64,000 nt of DNA, from positions 19,494,294 through 19,558,293 of the forward strand of contig NC_012877.2 of assembly GCF_000003195.3 (NCBI RefSeq), in the 5' to 3' direction. Position 1 is the first letter of the stretch. Each line of letters opens with the position of its first letter. Both the position numbers and the translations under genes were made by a program. The notes under the pieces were generated by a model. That model had not been told where the DNA came from, did no database searches, and saw only the letters and a list, made by a program, of their open reading frames with translations. This document shows, one piece after another, positions 33,210 to 45,400 of the stretch. Source of the DNA: Sorghum bicolor (taxonomy: Eukaryota; Streptophyta; Magnoliopsida; Poales; Poaceae).

Positions 33210-34442
33210 TGTTGACAGTTCTTAAGTATCAATTTTAATTATCAAATAAACAAGAGAAAGGACCAATATGCAACCAACACCTAGAATTAGGGTTTGATCT
33301 GACAGAATTCCATGAGTTTTGTTGATTATCTGTTTCTGCAGGGGGTTATCAGGAAATAAGGAAGAAAGGCCCACATGTCGGGATTACATAGAGATATCAA
33401 CGCACCGTGCGATTTTCTACCATCTAGAAGACTCCAGAAGCCACGGGAAGAAAGCAGAGGCTGAAAGAGGCCAGGCCTAGGGCGCCCGCCCTGAGGACCT
33501 GGGCGCCCGCCCCCTCCTGTACTCCGTTCGGGACTCTCTTCACACATGATGTTCCACCGACCTATTGGATCAAGGATAACGTAGTACCACCTCGCCTACC
33601 GACCCAAAAATGCATAGAGGAGGAGGACTATATAAGGAGACCCCCCTAGCCCCTAGAGGAGACAAGAAGTTATCATAGAGATTGAGGGGTGCCCTCGAAG
33701 GAAAACCTCTCCTCTAATTAATATTTCTTTTTAGGCTTAGCAACCAATGTAAAGTAGAAATAGATCTTCTAGTTTCTACTAGATTGAGAGAGATAGAGTG
33801 GAGGTGTAGATTGGAGAAAGCCCGGCCTGTCGGTGTCTACTCCAAGCTTGTACCTGCGGGATCAAGTTCTCCTAACCCGAAGCTTGCTCCTAGGATTCTT
33901 CAGTATTTCGACTTCTAAATTCTAGTAAGTTCTTGTTTTATTGTTCTTTTGGTTTATGAGTTTACTTTAATCTCTTTGCGTAGAGTTTAGAGTAATCATT
34001 GCTGGCGTAAACGTGGTGTTTAGGCTGGGGTACTCATAGATATTCCCTGACTAGCTAGACCGTGGTAGTAGTGAGGAACGTGACAATTCCGAGTTACCTT
34101 TGCAGACCATATCTTGTTAGCAGGAAGGATAGGGTTTATAGGTGCGGGTTGAACATCCTTTGTGGTGTCTAGATTCCGTTAGCCTCCCCAATAGAATAGT
34201 AGATCATCCATACCAAGGTTAGAAGGAGACTACAGTTGCAGTCTTCTCTATTTATCACTCACATCGAGAGACATTCTTTGTTGCCTAAAGGGTTAGTAGT
34301 AATAGACCGGTTAGTCAGATGCACTCTTTCTCCTAGTGGTAAAAAAATAAATACGATACTCTGGATAACCTCCCGGGTGAAGTGCTCACCGATATCCGTG
34401 CGCTTGCGGATCAATTCCTTATTGTGTTCCCAAATATCAACA
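33210..34442 (+). repeat. Element C 3' LTR
   Basis: 1,233 bp with TGTTGAC...TCAACA ends. The TATA box is at 33629-33635 and the motif pair at 33480-33491 and 33501-33512. It is followed by TSD CTGGC (34443-34447). It differs from the 5' LTR by about 42 positions, most of them transitions. Confidence 0.95.
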
Positions 34443-34578
34443 CTGGCGCAATGCGGGCTCCTCCCGGTCCTTTGATCGAGAGCAAGATCATGTCATAGCC
34501 GGAGCCAGTAGACATGAACTCGAGACTCCCAAACCAAATCACCGTGGAGCACGGAATCGGCGAAGTGAGAATGGTCAT
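34443..34578 (-). pseudogene. gag: Element A gag N-terminus
   Basis: ATG at 34578 begins the gag of A. It matches the N-terminus of the B gag (STVIWFGSLEF, GSGYDMILLS). The frame continues at 10848 on the other side of element C, after the duplicated CTGGC. In the same position as B, it begins about 40 bp downstream of the primer site. Confidence 0.8.
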
Positions 34579-34616
34579 CTAGAAAGGAATGGGACATCGG
34601 TGAAAAACACGCAGGA

Positions 34617-34634
34617 CCCCTACCTGGCGCACCA
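34617..34634 (-). other. Element A primer binding site (tRNA-Arg type)
   Basis: Minus strand TGGTGCGCCAGGTAGGGG, two bases after the 5' LTR. It matches 17 of 18 bases of the complement of a plant tRNA-Arg 3' end as I remember it. The tRNA identity is from memory. Confidence 0.7.
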
Positions 34635-34636
34635 AC

Positions 34637-35698
34637 TGTCGGTGTTTTCCCCCCGGGGGGTCACACCAACTAGTAAATTTATATGCGTGCTCCCTTTTCC
34701 AGATGGTGATGCAAAAAGACACAAAGATTTATCCTGGTTCGGGCAAGAGAAGGCCCTATGTCCAGCGGGGGAGGGAGAGTTTGTATTATTCTGCACCTAA
34801 GTGCTTGTACAGGGGTGAATACAAGCGTGGGATGAAGTAAGATGAGTGAGCTCGCCCTACTGCGTATGGCTTTGGTGTTGTGTTGTATCACGTGATGATG
34901 TATCTCTTCCCAGGCCTCCCCTTTTATAGTTCCAAGGAGAAGCCTAGGGTACATGTATAGGCGTCAGAGTAGGGGTCGATAGAGGTATGGCGCGCTGACC
35001 TACTCGAGGCCTCCGTACCGGCGTGGTCTCGAGCCGTCCCGTCCTGGTAGCTTGATGATGATTACGCGTGCCCCTGTATCCTGCTCTGTGCGCCGTCTTG
35101 GGCTAGTTTATCTGTCGCACGCCTGTACGTCACGGCGGCAGATGCGTCGGAGTAGTTGTACTGTTGTCTTTTCGACGCCCAACCCTTCCCCAGGAAGGAA
35201 ACGTGTCTGGTCGAGGGTCGCACGCCGTGTAACGCCCTGATAGCCAGAGCGCTGACCTTGGACATCTCGAGGGGGTCTTGATTAGACGTTCCATCCCCGC
35301 TTCCTGCGTCCGGACATGCTCTGGATTGTTTGGTGGCGAAGGCTGCAAAAAGAATGACGAGACGGGTGCTTGTTCCCTATCACGCTTCCCGTGACTGGCG
35401 TGTTAGGTGAGAACGCGACAGGCGCATTAAATGCCCTGGTTCCCGTGCCCGCGTCAGGCGGCGGGCGGCGTCCTTGCGCTCGACGCCTTCCGATTTGCTC
35501 GAGCCTGTTTCCGTATTCGACGGTAGCCGACGCTCGAGCCCTGATCGATTCGCTCGACGCCCTTTCTGTCTTCGAGGCTGCGGTCGTCGATGACCGTACA
35601 CGTGACTGGGTAGAGCGTTGAGTAGGAGGCCTCGAATTGTGTATGGATAATCCCGACATGGACATCAGTTGGGGTACCCCTTACAGATATCCTCGACA
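34637..35698 (-). repeat. Element A 5' LTR
   Basis: 1,062 bp; plus strand TGTCGGTG...CCTCGACA. The minus-strand TATA box is at 34922-34928. It is homologous to the B LTRs along its length but with many differences, so it belongs to a sister subfamily. Confidence 0.92.
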
Positions 35699-36408
35699 AG
35701 CTTGCCGATGAACTCACGAAAGATAAAATTCATAGCCCTCTGATAAGTAGCACCAACATTTTTCAAGCCAAAGGTCATGACTATCCATTCAAACAACCCA
35801 ACATGACCAGGACATCTAAACGCAGTTTTTGGAATATCTTCTTCAGCCATGAATATCTGATTATATCCTGCATTACCATCCATAAAGATAATGATCCGAT
35901 GTCCAGTCGCAGCATCAACTAGCAAATCGGCAACTGGCATTGGATAACCATCCATCGGTGTAGCCTTGTTAAGATTCCTGAAATCAATGCAGACTCGAAG
36001 CTTCCCATTTTTCTTGTAAACTGGAATGACATTGGAAATCCACTCGGCATAATGACATTGTCGAATAAATTTAGCTTCGATAAGTTTAGTTATTTCGGTC
36101 TTAATATCAGGAAGAATATTAGGATTACATCGGCTAGCAGGCTGCTGATGTGGCCGAAATCCAGATTTGATAGGTAACCGATGTTCAACAATAGATCGGT
36201 CTAAACCACGCATCTCGGTATAATCCCAAGCAAAGCAATCTTTATATTTCTTTAATAAATTGGTTATCTGCTGCTTACACTCAGAATCTAACTTAGCACT
36301 AATAAACGTAGGCCTTGGCCTATCACCATTGCCTATATCTACTTCTACCAAATCATTGTGCGATGTAAACCCCTGGCCTAATTTTCCATCATCGGCGAAC
36401 CTATCCAT
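35699..36408 (-). pseudogene. pol: Element E reverse transcriptase, N-terminal part
   Basis: Contains LLKKYKDCFAWDYTEMRGLD, IVEHRLPIKSGFRP, KKNGKLRVCIDFRNLNKATP and DGNAGYNQIFMAEEDIPKTA, then VMTFGLKNVGATYQRAM up to FIGKL, where element A is inserted before the catalytic YxDD box. The motifs fit the Tat/Ogre group but differ clearly from those of A and B. It cannot make a working enzyme here. Confidence 0.88.
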
Positions 36409-36756
36409 TAAAACTCCACATCAGAACCGACTACTTGGATCGGTGGAATTTCGTAATCGGCAACCTTGAGAAAATCTTTCTCCCAAATTTCTCCCAAAAT
36501 GCACCTCATAAGTGTCCGCCTCTGCCGATGCTATGACATATGAAGAATCCCCTGAGACAATCTCAATCTTGTCACCTACCCACTAAACCAAACATTGGTG
36601 CATTGTAGACGGGATGCAACAATTGGCATGGATCCAATCTCTTCCCAACAGTAGATTATAAGCACCCTTTCCACTGATAACGAAGAAAGTCGTCGGCAGG
36701 GTTTTGCTACCGATGGTCAACTCGACACATATTGCTCCCTTAACCGGAGACACATT
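36409..36756 (-). pseudogene. Element E protease-to-RT linker region
   Basis: The minus strand can be read as a degraded linker after the protease, with WVGDKIEIVSGDSSYVIASA-like coding in pieces but with stops and frame changes. No intact ORF longer than 60 codons. Confidence 0.4.
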
Positions 36757-37266
36757 TCATTCAAAGTCCTTCAGCTTCATATCGGTCTTGGTCAAGCCTT
36801 GATCTCCTTTCCCAAGCTTCTGATAGACCGCATACGGCATAATATTGATAGCAACCCCACCATCAACAAGTATCTTGGTCATCGGCTGCCCATCAACCCT
36901 ACCTTTGACAAACAGAGCTTTAAGATGTTGTCTTTCATTGTCAGCAGGCTCTTCAAAGATAGCCGTCATTGGATCCAGAGCCAACTGAGCTATCTGGTCA
37001 GAAAAATCCACCTCTTCATCATCACTAAAAGGCGCAAGGAACTCCATCGGCAACATGAACACCATATTAACATCTGCCAACGGCCCTTTTCCTTTAGGAT
37101 CCGGCTGTTGCTGATCTCTAGACTTAGCAGAATTTTCAGCTTTACCCAACTCTTCTCGCCGCTGCCGCTGCAGCCTCCTTTTCTGTGTTCTAGTTAACCC
37201 CTCTGGACACCATGGAGGAAGTTGTGGCTGCCTTACTGATCGGCGACAATTTTCCCTTGACTCCAT
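36757..37266 (-). pseudogene. Element E protease region
   Basis: Open stretch of 169 codons. It holds a basic segment (RTQKRRLQRQRREELGKAE), an acidic stretch (PFSDDEEVDFSDQIAQL) and the aspartic protease active site region TKILVDGGVAINIMPYAVY, where D-G-G replaces D-S/T-G as in other Tat-type proteases. It processes the polyprotein in an active element. The frame closes at 36757. Confidence 0.8.
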
Positions 37267-39431
37267 TCGATAGGCATTAGCATCTCTGCAAAATATGAAT
37301 TCATCATGAACTCATGCATCTGCCATCTCTTCAAGCTCTTCTTGGTTTCTGGGAAAATACCCGACACGGTCACCAAGCCTGTCATGCACACTGAGCCTGC
37401 CTCCCAGCTGATCATGAACTGAGGCTCTTCCCCTAATCGGCCCATCAAAATGGCGATCATTGTTCTGGTACAGCCGATTTGGTCTATCATACCAATCAAA
37501 GCCATTGCATTCAGGACGGTCTCTAACAGTTGGTAGCTTGAAGTTTTGCTCCCAACAGTGGATGAAAATGGGCAATTCCAGTGATCCTTATGCCGATTCC
37601 ACTCATGTCGGCGTATTTCTTCTTCCCGGCGACGATCCTCCTGTTGGCACCGATACCAATCTTCACGTTGCGGCCAGGTCTCCCGATGCCTTCTATGAGT
37701 TATCACAATGCCAGATCAGGGAGGTCTTCCTGAGATGGTCCCTTCCTGGATCAAACCTTTGCCTTTGGCATCATCGGCAGTAATCTGGTGCTAAGGATCT
37801 ACCGATGCACTCCTTTCAGCTGCCTCTGACGTCAAGACCTTGGTTTTTCCCTTAGCATCCAACATATTTGTAGGGAAAGGATGTTTATCGATCTTCATCG
37901 GCTTATGAGCTTTGGAATTATCAAACTTAATTCTCCTAGATTCTATAGCCGATTGCAGCTGTTGCCTGAAAACCTTGCACTCATTTGTGCTGTGAGATGT
38001 TACATTATACCACTTGCAGTATTTCATCTTCTTTAATTCCTCTGCCGATGGAATCACATGATTGGGTGACAACTTAATTTGCCCTTCTTGAAGTAGAAAG
38101 TCAAATATCCTATCGGCTTTGGTGATATCAAATGCAAACTTCTCTGGCTCTTTATGCCCAAAAGGGCAAGACATCGGCTTCTTGTTTTTCACCCACTCAG
38201 CTAAGTCGATGACTGGTTCTTCATCAGAATCTGAGCTTCTTGCCTCATCGACAAATGATACCTTTTTATTCCATGCTCTCTTAGGCTCAAAAGGTTTGAT
38301 ATCCTGGTCATAAATTCTCTGCACTAAATGACTCAGACTTTCGAACTCTTGAGAAGCATACTTGTCTCTGATATGCGGCAACAATCCTTGGAAAGCCAAA
38401 TCGGCTAGCTGCCGATCGTCCAGAACCAGGCTATAGCATTTATTCTTAACATCTTGCAATCTTTGCACAAAGCTTTCAACTGATTCGTCATTGCGTTGCT
38501 TTAGCCTGACTAAATCGGTAATCTTCTTCTCATGAACTCCAGAAAAGAAGTATTTATGGAATTGTTTCTCTAGATCAGCCCAAGTGATCACTGAGTTAGG
38601 AGGTAATGAAATAAACCAAGTAAAGGCCGATCCAGACAAAGATGATAAGAATAAGCGAACCCTTAACTCATCTCTGTTAGCAGCTTCCCCACACTGGATG
38701 ATGAACCTGTTAACATGCTCCATAGTCGATGTATCATCCTACCCAGAGAACTTGGTGAAATCTGGTACCTTGTACCAATTTGGAAGTGGAATTAAGTCAT
38801 ATGTAGGAGGATATGGTGTCCGATAAGAGTAAGTGTTGACTTTGGGTTTTATCCCAAATTGGTCTCTCATCACTTCAGCTATCTTATCGGCCCAATAAGC
38901 ATCGGCATCTTGTCGATAGGGCGGTTGTGGATCTGGCATCTGCTGGTAAGCTTCCACGTGTCTCTATGGTACGCGATCTCCAGGAAACATTGGATTAGCC
39001 ATCACCTGCTGACCACCACTTTGCTGACCAAGATTCATTGGCTGGTTGATCTACCCTTGATTCTGAAACCCGGGCTGCATCGGACCCTGCTGAAATCCCA
39101 TAGCCTGATGATTCTGGTGAGGCACTTGTGGAAATACAAACTGCCCTGTCCATCCATTATTAACATTCATCGGCGTAGGTCCTACCGATGACTGATAGTT
39201 GGGCATCATCATTGAATTGACATATCCTGTCTGTGTCATAAACCTCTGCTGCGTCGGCATTGGATCTGCCGATGCGTTAGGCATCTGGAACGTTGGTGCT
39301 TGAGAATTCCCAATAAAAGGTCTTGCAGTAGTAGTTGTAGAATACTGGGGATTTTGAGTCATTGGCGAACCTGGAGGTACCAATGCCATAGGAGCCTGGC
39401 CTGTCACGTCAGCCGCTTGAGATGTCCCAGG
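37267..39431 (-). pseudogene. gag: Element E gag, C-terminal two thirds
   Basis: The 310-codon stretch 37791-38723 is the gag core (FTWFISLPPNSVITWADLEK, DESVESFVQRLQD, ADLAFQGLLPHIRDKY) with a zinc-knuckle-like CKWYNVTSHSTNEC. The part up to 39431 is low-complexity, rich in Gln, Pro and Met (SVGPTPMNVNNGW, MGFQQGPMQPG). TAG stops near 38737, 38956 and 39049 are each explained by CAG to TAG. 37267-37706 is a degraded basic C-terminal extension. The frame continues across element D at 47553. Confidence 0.85.
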
Positions 39432-40751
39432 TGTTGACGGTCCTTAAGTATCAAATTTAATCATCAAATAAATAAAGAAAAGGATCCAAATGCAACCAAC
39501 ACCTAGACTTAGGGTTTTATCTGACAGAATTCCACAAGTTTTGGTGTTTGTCTATTTCTGCAGGGGGTTATCAGGAAATATGGAGGAAAGGCCCACACGT
39601 CGGGTTTACATAGAGATATTAATGTGCCATGCAATTTTCTATCATCTAGAAGACTCCAGAAGCCACAGGAACGAACGGGAAGCCGAGCGGGCTCAGGGGC
39701 AGGGCGCCCGCCCAGCTACAGAGTCCAATCAGGACTCGTTTCGCGGATTACGCTCCACCGACCTAAAGGATCAAGGATAACCGTTCAATCAATGTCGGTT
39801 TGATCCGACGGCCCAGATTCACTTGAGGGGACTATATAAGCAGACCCCCTGGCCCCTAGAGGAGGCACCCCTTGATCATTATTCATTATTCATAGACAGA
39901 GCAAAAGCTAGGGTTTGGAGATGAGAGCTCTCCTCTCTTCTCTAAACTAGAGTAGATCTAGATAGTAGCAAGATGGAGAGCGAGGGAGGATTGGAGGAGA
40001 GGCCGGCCTGTCGGTTCTTCCTCCAGGTTGTACTTCGTCATGATCAAGCTCTAATCAAGCTTGCTCATGGGATGACTCTGGTAATCTACTTCTAATTCAT
40101 TAGGCAATTACTAATCATGTATGTTCTGGTTCACAACTATTTTGAGTACTTTAATCTATAGGACGCTATAGATGAGAGTTGTAGTATAGGTGTAAGCGTG
40201 GTGCTTAGACCTAGATTACTTGTGGATATACCCTGTCTAGCTGGATCGTGTGGTAGGCCGCGTAGGTGACAGTTACGTTGGTCCCCTGTAGTCCACCTCT
40301 TGTTAGCAGGACGGGTAGGGTTTATCGGCCTATGGATAAGCATCCTTTGTGGTGTATTCTTATCACGTGGTTCGTCCCAGACATAGACATACCCCTTTGA
40401 AGTAGAGAAACCATAGTTATCCTCTCTATTCTCCTACCATCGCCCATATACCAGAATTGCTCTACTCTCTATTCCCATATTATCACCCATTGTTATCTTA
40501 CCTTTAATATTGATCTTATTCAATTCAACCATCTTTCCTATTCACACCTATCTATCTATCTTGGTTAAGTTAGAGCGTAGTTGGTTCTCCCGTTTCCCTG
40601 TGGATACGATAAAACCTTTAATCGGGTAAAAGCTACAACGGTATCCGTACGCTTGCGGATTCATCTGTGTGCGTATAAATACCATAGTACACTCTAGTGC
40701 CATGCTGGGGATGACAACCTAGTATTCAAGTGGTGTTAGCAAGTGTCAACA
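39432..40751 (+). repeat. Element D 5' LTR
   Basis: 1,320 bp with TGTTGACGG...GTGTCAACA ends. The TATA box is at 39833-39839. It has one GGGCGCCCGCCC motif; a 21-bp unit containing the second copy is missing compared with the 3' LTR. About 28 single-base differences from the 3' LTR by hand count. Confidence 0.94.
39833..39839 (+). promoter_or_regulatory. TATA box of element D 5' LTR
   Basis: TATATAA in the context GGGGACTATATAAGCAGACC, identical at 46635-46641 in the 3' LTR. Confidence 0.7.
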
Positions 40752-40759
40752 AGCATTTT

Positions 40760-40777
40760 TGGTGCCGTTGCCGGGGA
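40760..40777 (+). other. Element D primer binding site
   Basis: TGGTGCCGTTGCCGGGGA, 8 bp after the LTR. It differs at one base from the tRNA-Asp-type site of C. Confidence 0.85.
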
Positions 40778-40914
40778 AACGGTTGCTGAGTTGACTACGA
40801 ACTAGCTTAATCATTTTCTAAAAAATAAAAAAAATAATATATACTTTTCCTTTTATCTTTTGCCTTATCTCTACTATTCTTTCTTCTTATCTAATCCTTG
40901 ATCTCTTGTCTATC

Positions 40915-42472
40915 ATGAATTCAAACATGTCTATCTATGAATTTCATAGACCTACAGGCACACATCTCGAACCACCAAAATCTTCAAAGCCTATCATAGC
41001 ATCTAGTTTTAAGATAGACCCCGAATACATAGAATTTGTTCAAAAACAACCTTTCTCAGGAGAAGGTGAGGAAAACCCATACACACACCTAAGAGAGTTT
41101 TATCGAGTCTGTGACCTCCTTCGCATAGAAGGCATGTCCATGAGACCCTTAAATGGAAGCTCTTTCCATTCTCTTTAAAGGAAAAGCTAGACATTGGTAC
41201 AAACTCAAAGTAAGGAGTGCTCATGGAGATTAGAAGGAGCTATACAATAGTTTTCTCTCTAAGTATTTTCCAATCTCCAAAGTGGCGGAACTTCGACGTG
41301 AGATTATTTCTTTTAGACAACTGGAAGAAGAATCTCTTGGTAAATCATGGGACCGCTTTATTAACCTTACTCTCACTGGCCCAAAGCTTTCTATTCCAGA
41401 AGAAGTTTTTCTAATTCACTTTTTTGAAGGCCTTAGTAGGGAAAATAAGCAAACCGTGAATACAGCCTCTAGAGGATCCTTCTATCACCTACCTGCTAGT
41501 AAAGCTAGGGATTTAATTGATTCATTGAGTGGAAAGTTTCCTAGCATTTATATCCCTGAGAAAGAGAAAGAACCAGTTCCTAGACAAGAAGAAGAAGTTT
41601 CGATAGCCAGATCACAACCACTTCAATCCCAAACTTTAGCTATCGATCCAAAACCATCAATACCCCAACATTCTCCAAGGGAGGAAGGAATTCCGACCTT
41701 AAATCTTTCATATGCTGATGGTTTAGACTTCTGGCTCCATAAGAGACTTTCAAGCATAGATAATTCAAATCCTTGCAATAATGGTTCTCTTAGAGAATGT
41801 CCTGGTTCCTGTTATGAAGAAGTTGAGGATGACATATCAAGTGAAGGAGAGCTAAACCATATAGAAAATTCTATCTACTCCCCTTCCATGTTCACAAATT
41901 CTAAATCCATCCTTGACCTTAGAGACCCCTCTTATCCCTTTAAGTCTCATGATGATCCTAGCAATCCATCAAGACGACCAAACCATAGGAGTCATGAAGA
42001 CCATAAGGATGGCATGTCAAGTAATGTCATGGAAGGAGAGCTAAGCCATATAGAAAATTCTAACACCTCCCCTTTCCTGATCACAAGTTCTAAATGGCTT
42101 GAATGTGTAGAATGGATGGATAAGGAAGAAGCCTTAATGGAATCTGACTTTGGATCAATTTCAAATGGTGAGTTCTTGACTCCCTTTGAAGATGAGATTC
42201 ATCCAACTACAGAAGAGGACATAGGTGAGACCAATCCAGGAGAAACTTCGAACATTCAGATTGGAGACGAAGATAACATTAATGAGCATGGAATTTATTT
42301 CATAGCCACTTCGTTTACTCCATGCTCATATGCAACATCTTCCCAATCTATTGGTCTCTCCAACTTCACCACATTTGAGATCTCCAACCCCCTCTTCCTT
42401 TTTATTTATAAAAACTTCAAAAGGGCGGTTGTCGATGCATATGTCTATAATAAATATTGCAGATCTCATTGA
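40915..42472 (+). pseudogene. gag: Element D gag, degraded
   Basis: ATG 40915 (MNSNMSIYEFHRPTG) opens a gag related to that of C and F (EFVQKQPFSGEGEENPYTHL, VCDLLRIEGM). Near 41140-41230 at least two frameshifts interrupt it; the rest is open at 41282-42472 (ELRREIISFRQLEEESLGKS, FLIHFFEGLSRENKQT) followed by a long acidic, serine-rich tail. It encodes particle protein only. Confidence 0.85.
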
Positions 42473-45400
42473 ACTGATCTTGATATAGGTCAGCGTTGGA
42501 AGGGAAACCACTTCGCCGATATAAATTGATGGTTTCCCAAGGACAAGCTTAGTGTCTTAAAATAAGCACTGATTAGATCGTAACATGAGCTTTTAATTAT
42601 TTACAACATTACCTGGTGTATTGAGCATATAAGGATAATTGTAAAAATATTCCTTCGGGTATTCTTGTCACTAACCTTTCTAGGATTGGACCAAGAAGAT
42701 CGGATGAATGACAAGCACAAGGTATGACCAACCAATCATCATACAACATTGAATTAAATTCATCCAAACTTTAATTTTGCAAAATTCAAGCTTGGGGGAG
42801 TACTTTACATCCTTTGCCATGTTGCTATGCTGGTTGTCCCTACCTTTGAGATATGCTCAATTTGTTAAATACTAATCACACTAATTCATCTCCACTTGAG
42901 TAGATCTCTATAAATGCTGTCATGCTACCTTTGTCTATTTACTAGCAAGTGTTGGTTTGGAAGTACTCGCCATACTTCCATTGGCTTTTAAATTAAGCAT
43001 GGTGCTTAGGTTAAACAACCTTCCTTAATCTGATTAGACATGGAGTCTAGTTTGGTTATTGAACTAAAAACTGCTTGTGTAGACATTGGTATATTTTGTC
43101 GGACTAACCCCTGCAGAAAAACTTTCAATATCGATTTGGGAAGTCCTGAGATAAACTCACCTCGGAGATGAAGAGAGAGACACATCAAGTTTAACAATTT
43201 ACACAAGGAAGACGTAGCTCATAAGAGATGATCCATGGAGGGTGGCACAAACACGATGCACAACCACTAAGAAAGGAAAGCTTCCACAAGGTGATACTGT
43301 ATCATCACTCTTCAAGTAAGGTAACGTCTTAAGATATGTGGCTATCATTTTTATAAGCTTTTCCTTGGTTCTAGCGTTCATATAAATAAAGAGACAAACA
43401 TGTATGATTTATAACTCCAAATTAACCAACTCAACTGATTCAGCATGTTTAGTCCTTTAATCTTTGTTCCTAGTACTACCTCCAGGATCCCACACTCCTA
43501 ATCATATGAGCTAAAATATTACACATTCAATCTTTGAGAGATATAAAGAAAAAAGACATATACATAGATAGATATCTATCTATAAGATTGAAGTGATGTG
43601 ATCTGACAAATAAGTGCTACACTCATGAACTTATCATCCATCAACTTTGTCTTGCTCACTATGCTTAAGGTTAGAGAGGAACAAATACACTTTTGGTTCT
43701 GTTGGTGTTTTCCACCAACAGGGCCCATGCACTTGATCTCTGCCTTGTCTCTATGAGCAGTACACTTGGAGCAAAACATGGTGGAGTTTTACAACTCTCA
43801 GATTCCACCAAGTGAAGGACCTAGATCTACGAGCACAAACACACTAAGCAGGATGCTGCCAACGCCACACTTCGAACTGCTGGGCAAACGAAGAACATGG
43901 GTGACACCGTATCAAGAGGTGCAGACGTCAAGGTACACACCTGAATCAAATGACGCAACTAAAGAATGAACACGGTGAGAAGTCTTGTTCAGAAGACTTA
44001 AAACATTGAACCCTCACCGAAAGGTAAAATCGGTAGTTATCCATATTTATTCTTTCTGCATTCCCTTTTCCCTTAAATTATTTACTTTCCATAAATGGCT
44101 TGTTAGTTAATCATACTATCTTGAAAAGAAAATAAAAAGGTTAGAAATAGTAAGCCTCATGTGAGTATACTTGTGGTTTAAAAACCCATAGGTATATTGA
44201 CTGTGGTGGCGTAAAAATAAAATAAATATATTCCTGTCCTTTAAAAATGAAAATATAAAAATAAGATTGTGATCCCACTAAAGAGAATAACATTTATTAG
44301 AGAAAGCTCAACATGATAACGGCTAAGAGATTCTATGCTAACACTTAACCAGTCAACAAAGCTTTGTTGTCTATTTGAGCTCCATAGAATTCAATGATCA
44401 AAGAAGACTAGCTGGTGAAGGACATAGTAATCGCTGTCAGGGTGCTGCCGACATTCAAATACACCTCCGTCACATGCTAGCTACATCAGAAGAAATTACA
44501 TCAAAATCCAGCTTGGGGAGAGCATCCCCATTTATCCAGCTAAGTGTTTCTACTCGCGTTTATACATTACTCAAGTAATAAAAAGATGCATAATCATAAA
44601 AACCCAAATAAAGATTTTGTGCTTATATATATCTTTGCTTAGTTTGCTGAATAAATAAATAAATAAAGTTTGCTATGAACCCTCATTATAAGCTCTCACA
44701 TGAAAATGATAAATAGTTGCTCTGCCATGACTACTTCTCGAAATTGAATTCTCTCTCAAGTTTAGGCATGACTGTTATGAATTAAGATTTTCTCTAAACT
44801 TGAACTTGTGGGAAGAGCACTTGATCTAAAGTCTAAGTCATTAACGGATACGATATGGAAAGGTTGAGCTGCTGTTTATCTGTTCCTAGAGATGCTAGAA
44901 TTCTGGAGAATTTTATCTTTGAAAATATTTAAAATGTTGCATGATGAGTTCCTGTATGATGAGAGTTTAAAATCCTACCACAGCCACATATACATGCTTA
45001 TTAGACTATGAACCATACATTTACTTTTTACTACTTATGAGCATTGAGTGTGGTCAAGCTGTGTAGACCCTTAGGAGCTTGTCATGCGGTTAAAATCAAG
45101 ATTCACTTACACGTTCACTCATACATGCTGCTTCTACTCCGGAAGTACGCATCCACATACATCTACTCCTTTCCATCTCCAGATTCACCTAAAATTATTC
45201 TACTCCTATCAAGGAGAGAATAGCCAAAAACATTATCCTATTCCTGTTTTTCCCTGTGAAATAAATGCTCGAGATATTTTGGTTACTACCACTTGCTACA
45301 TTATTCCAGGAGGGTGAGTGCTCTGAAAAAAAGAGTGAATACGAGGAAATAAAAAGGGGCAAGTGCCCGGAACCTCAAAAGAAAAGAAAAAGTGAGACGA

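Larger units (their letters stand above)
10849..34442 (+). mobile_element. Gypsy element C (Athila-like) with element B nested inside
   Basis: A plus-strand LTR retrotransposon with both LTRs, a tRNA-Asp-type primer site, gag, protease region, pol, a third ORF and a 3' purine tract. Removing nested element B (12252-26514) leaves about 9.3 kb. The reverse transcriptase (RKLNKATRKDHFPLPFI, FMDDFSVYG) and the primer site fit the Athila lineage. The pol genes carry several stops and one frameshift, so it is dead. The two LTRs differ at about 42 of 1,230 positions by hand count, roughly 3.4%, making C older than B. Confidence 0.93.
34443..35698 (-). mobile_element. Gypsy element A, 5' segment
   Basis: Continuation of element A beyond element C: gag start, primer site and 5' LTR in minus orientation. 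The outer end CCTCGACA is followed by AGCTT and then by reverse transcriptase sequence of element E, which marks the insertion point of A in E. The matching TSD copy is left of the window. Confidence 0.92.
35699..39431 (-). mobile_element. Gypsy element E (Tat-like), internal segment 1
   Basis: Minus-strand gypsy element with reverse transcriptase, protease and gag in right-to-left order. It is split by A at 35698/35699 and by D at 39432-47552, and resumes at 47553-48896. Its 3' half and 3' LTR lie beyond A, outside the window. Confidence 0.88.
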
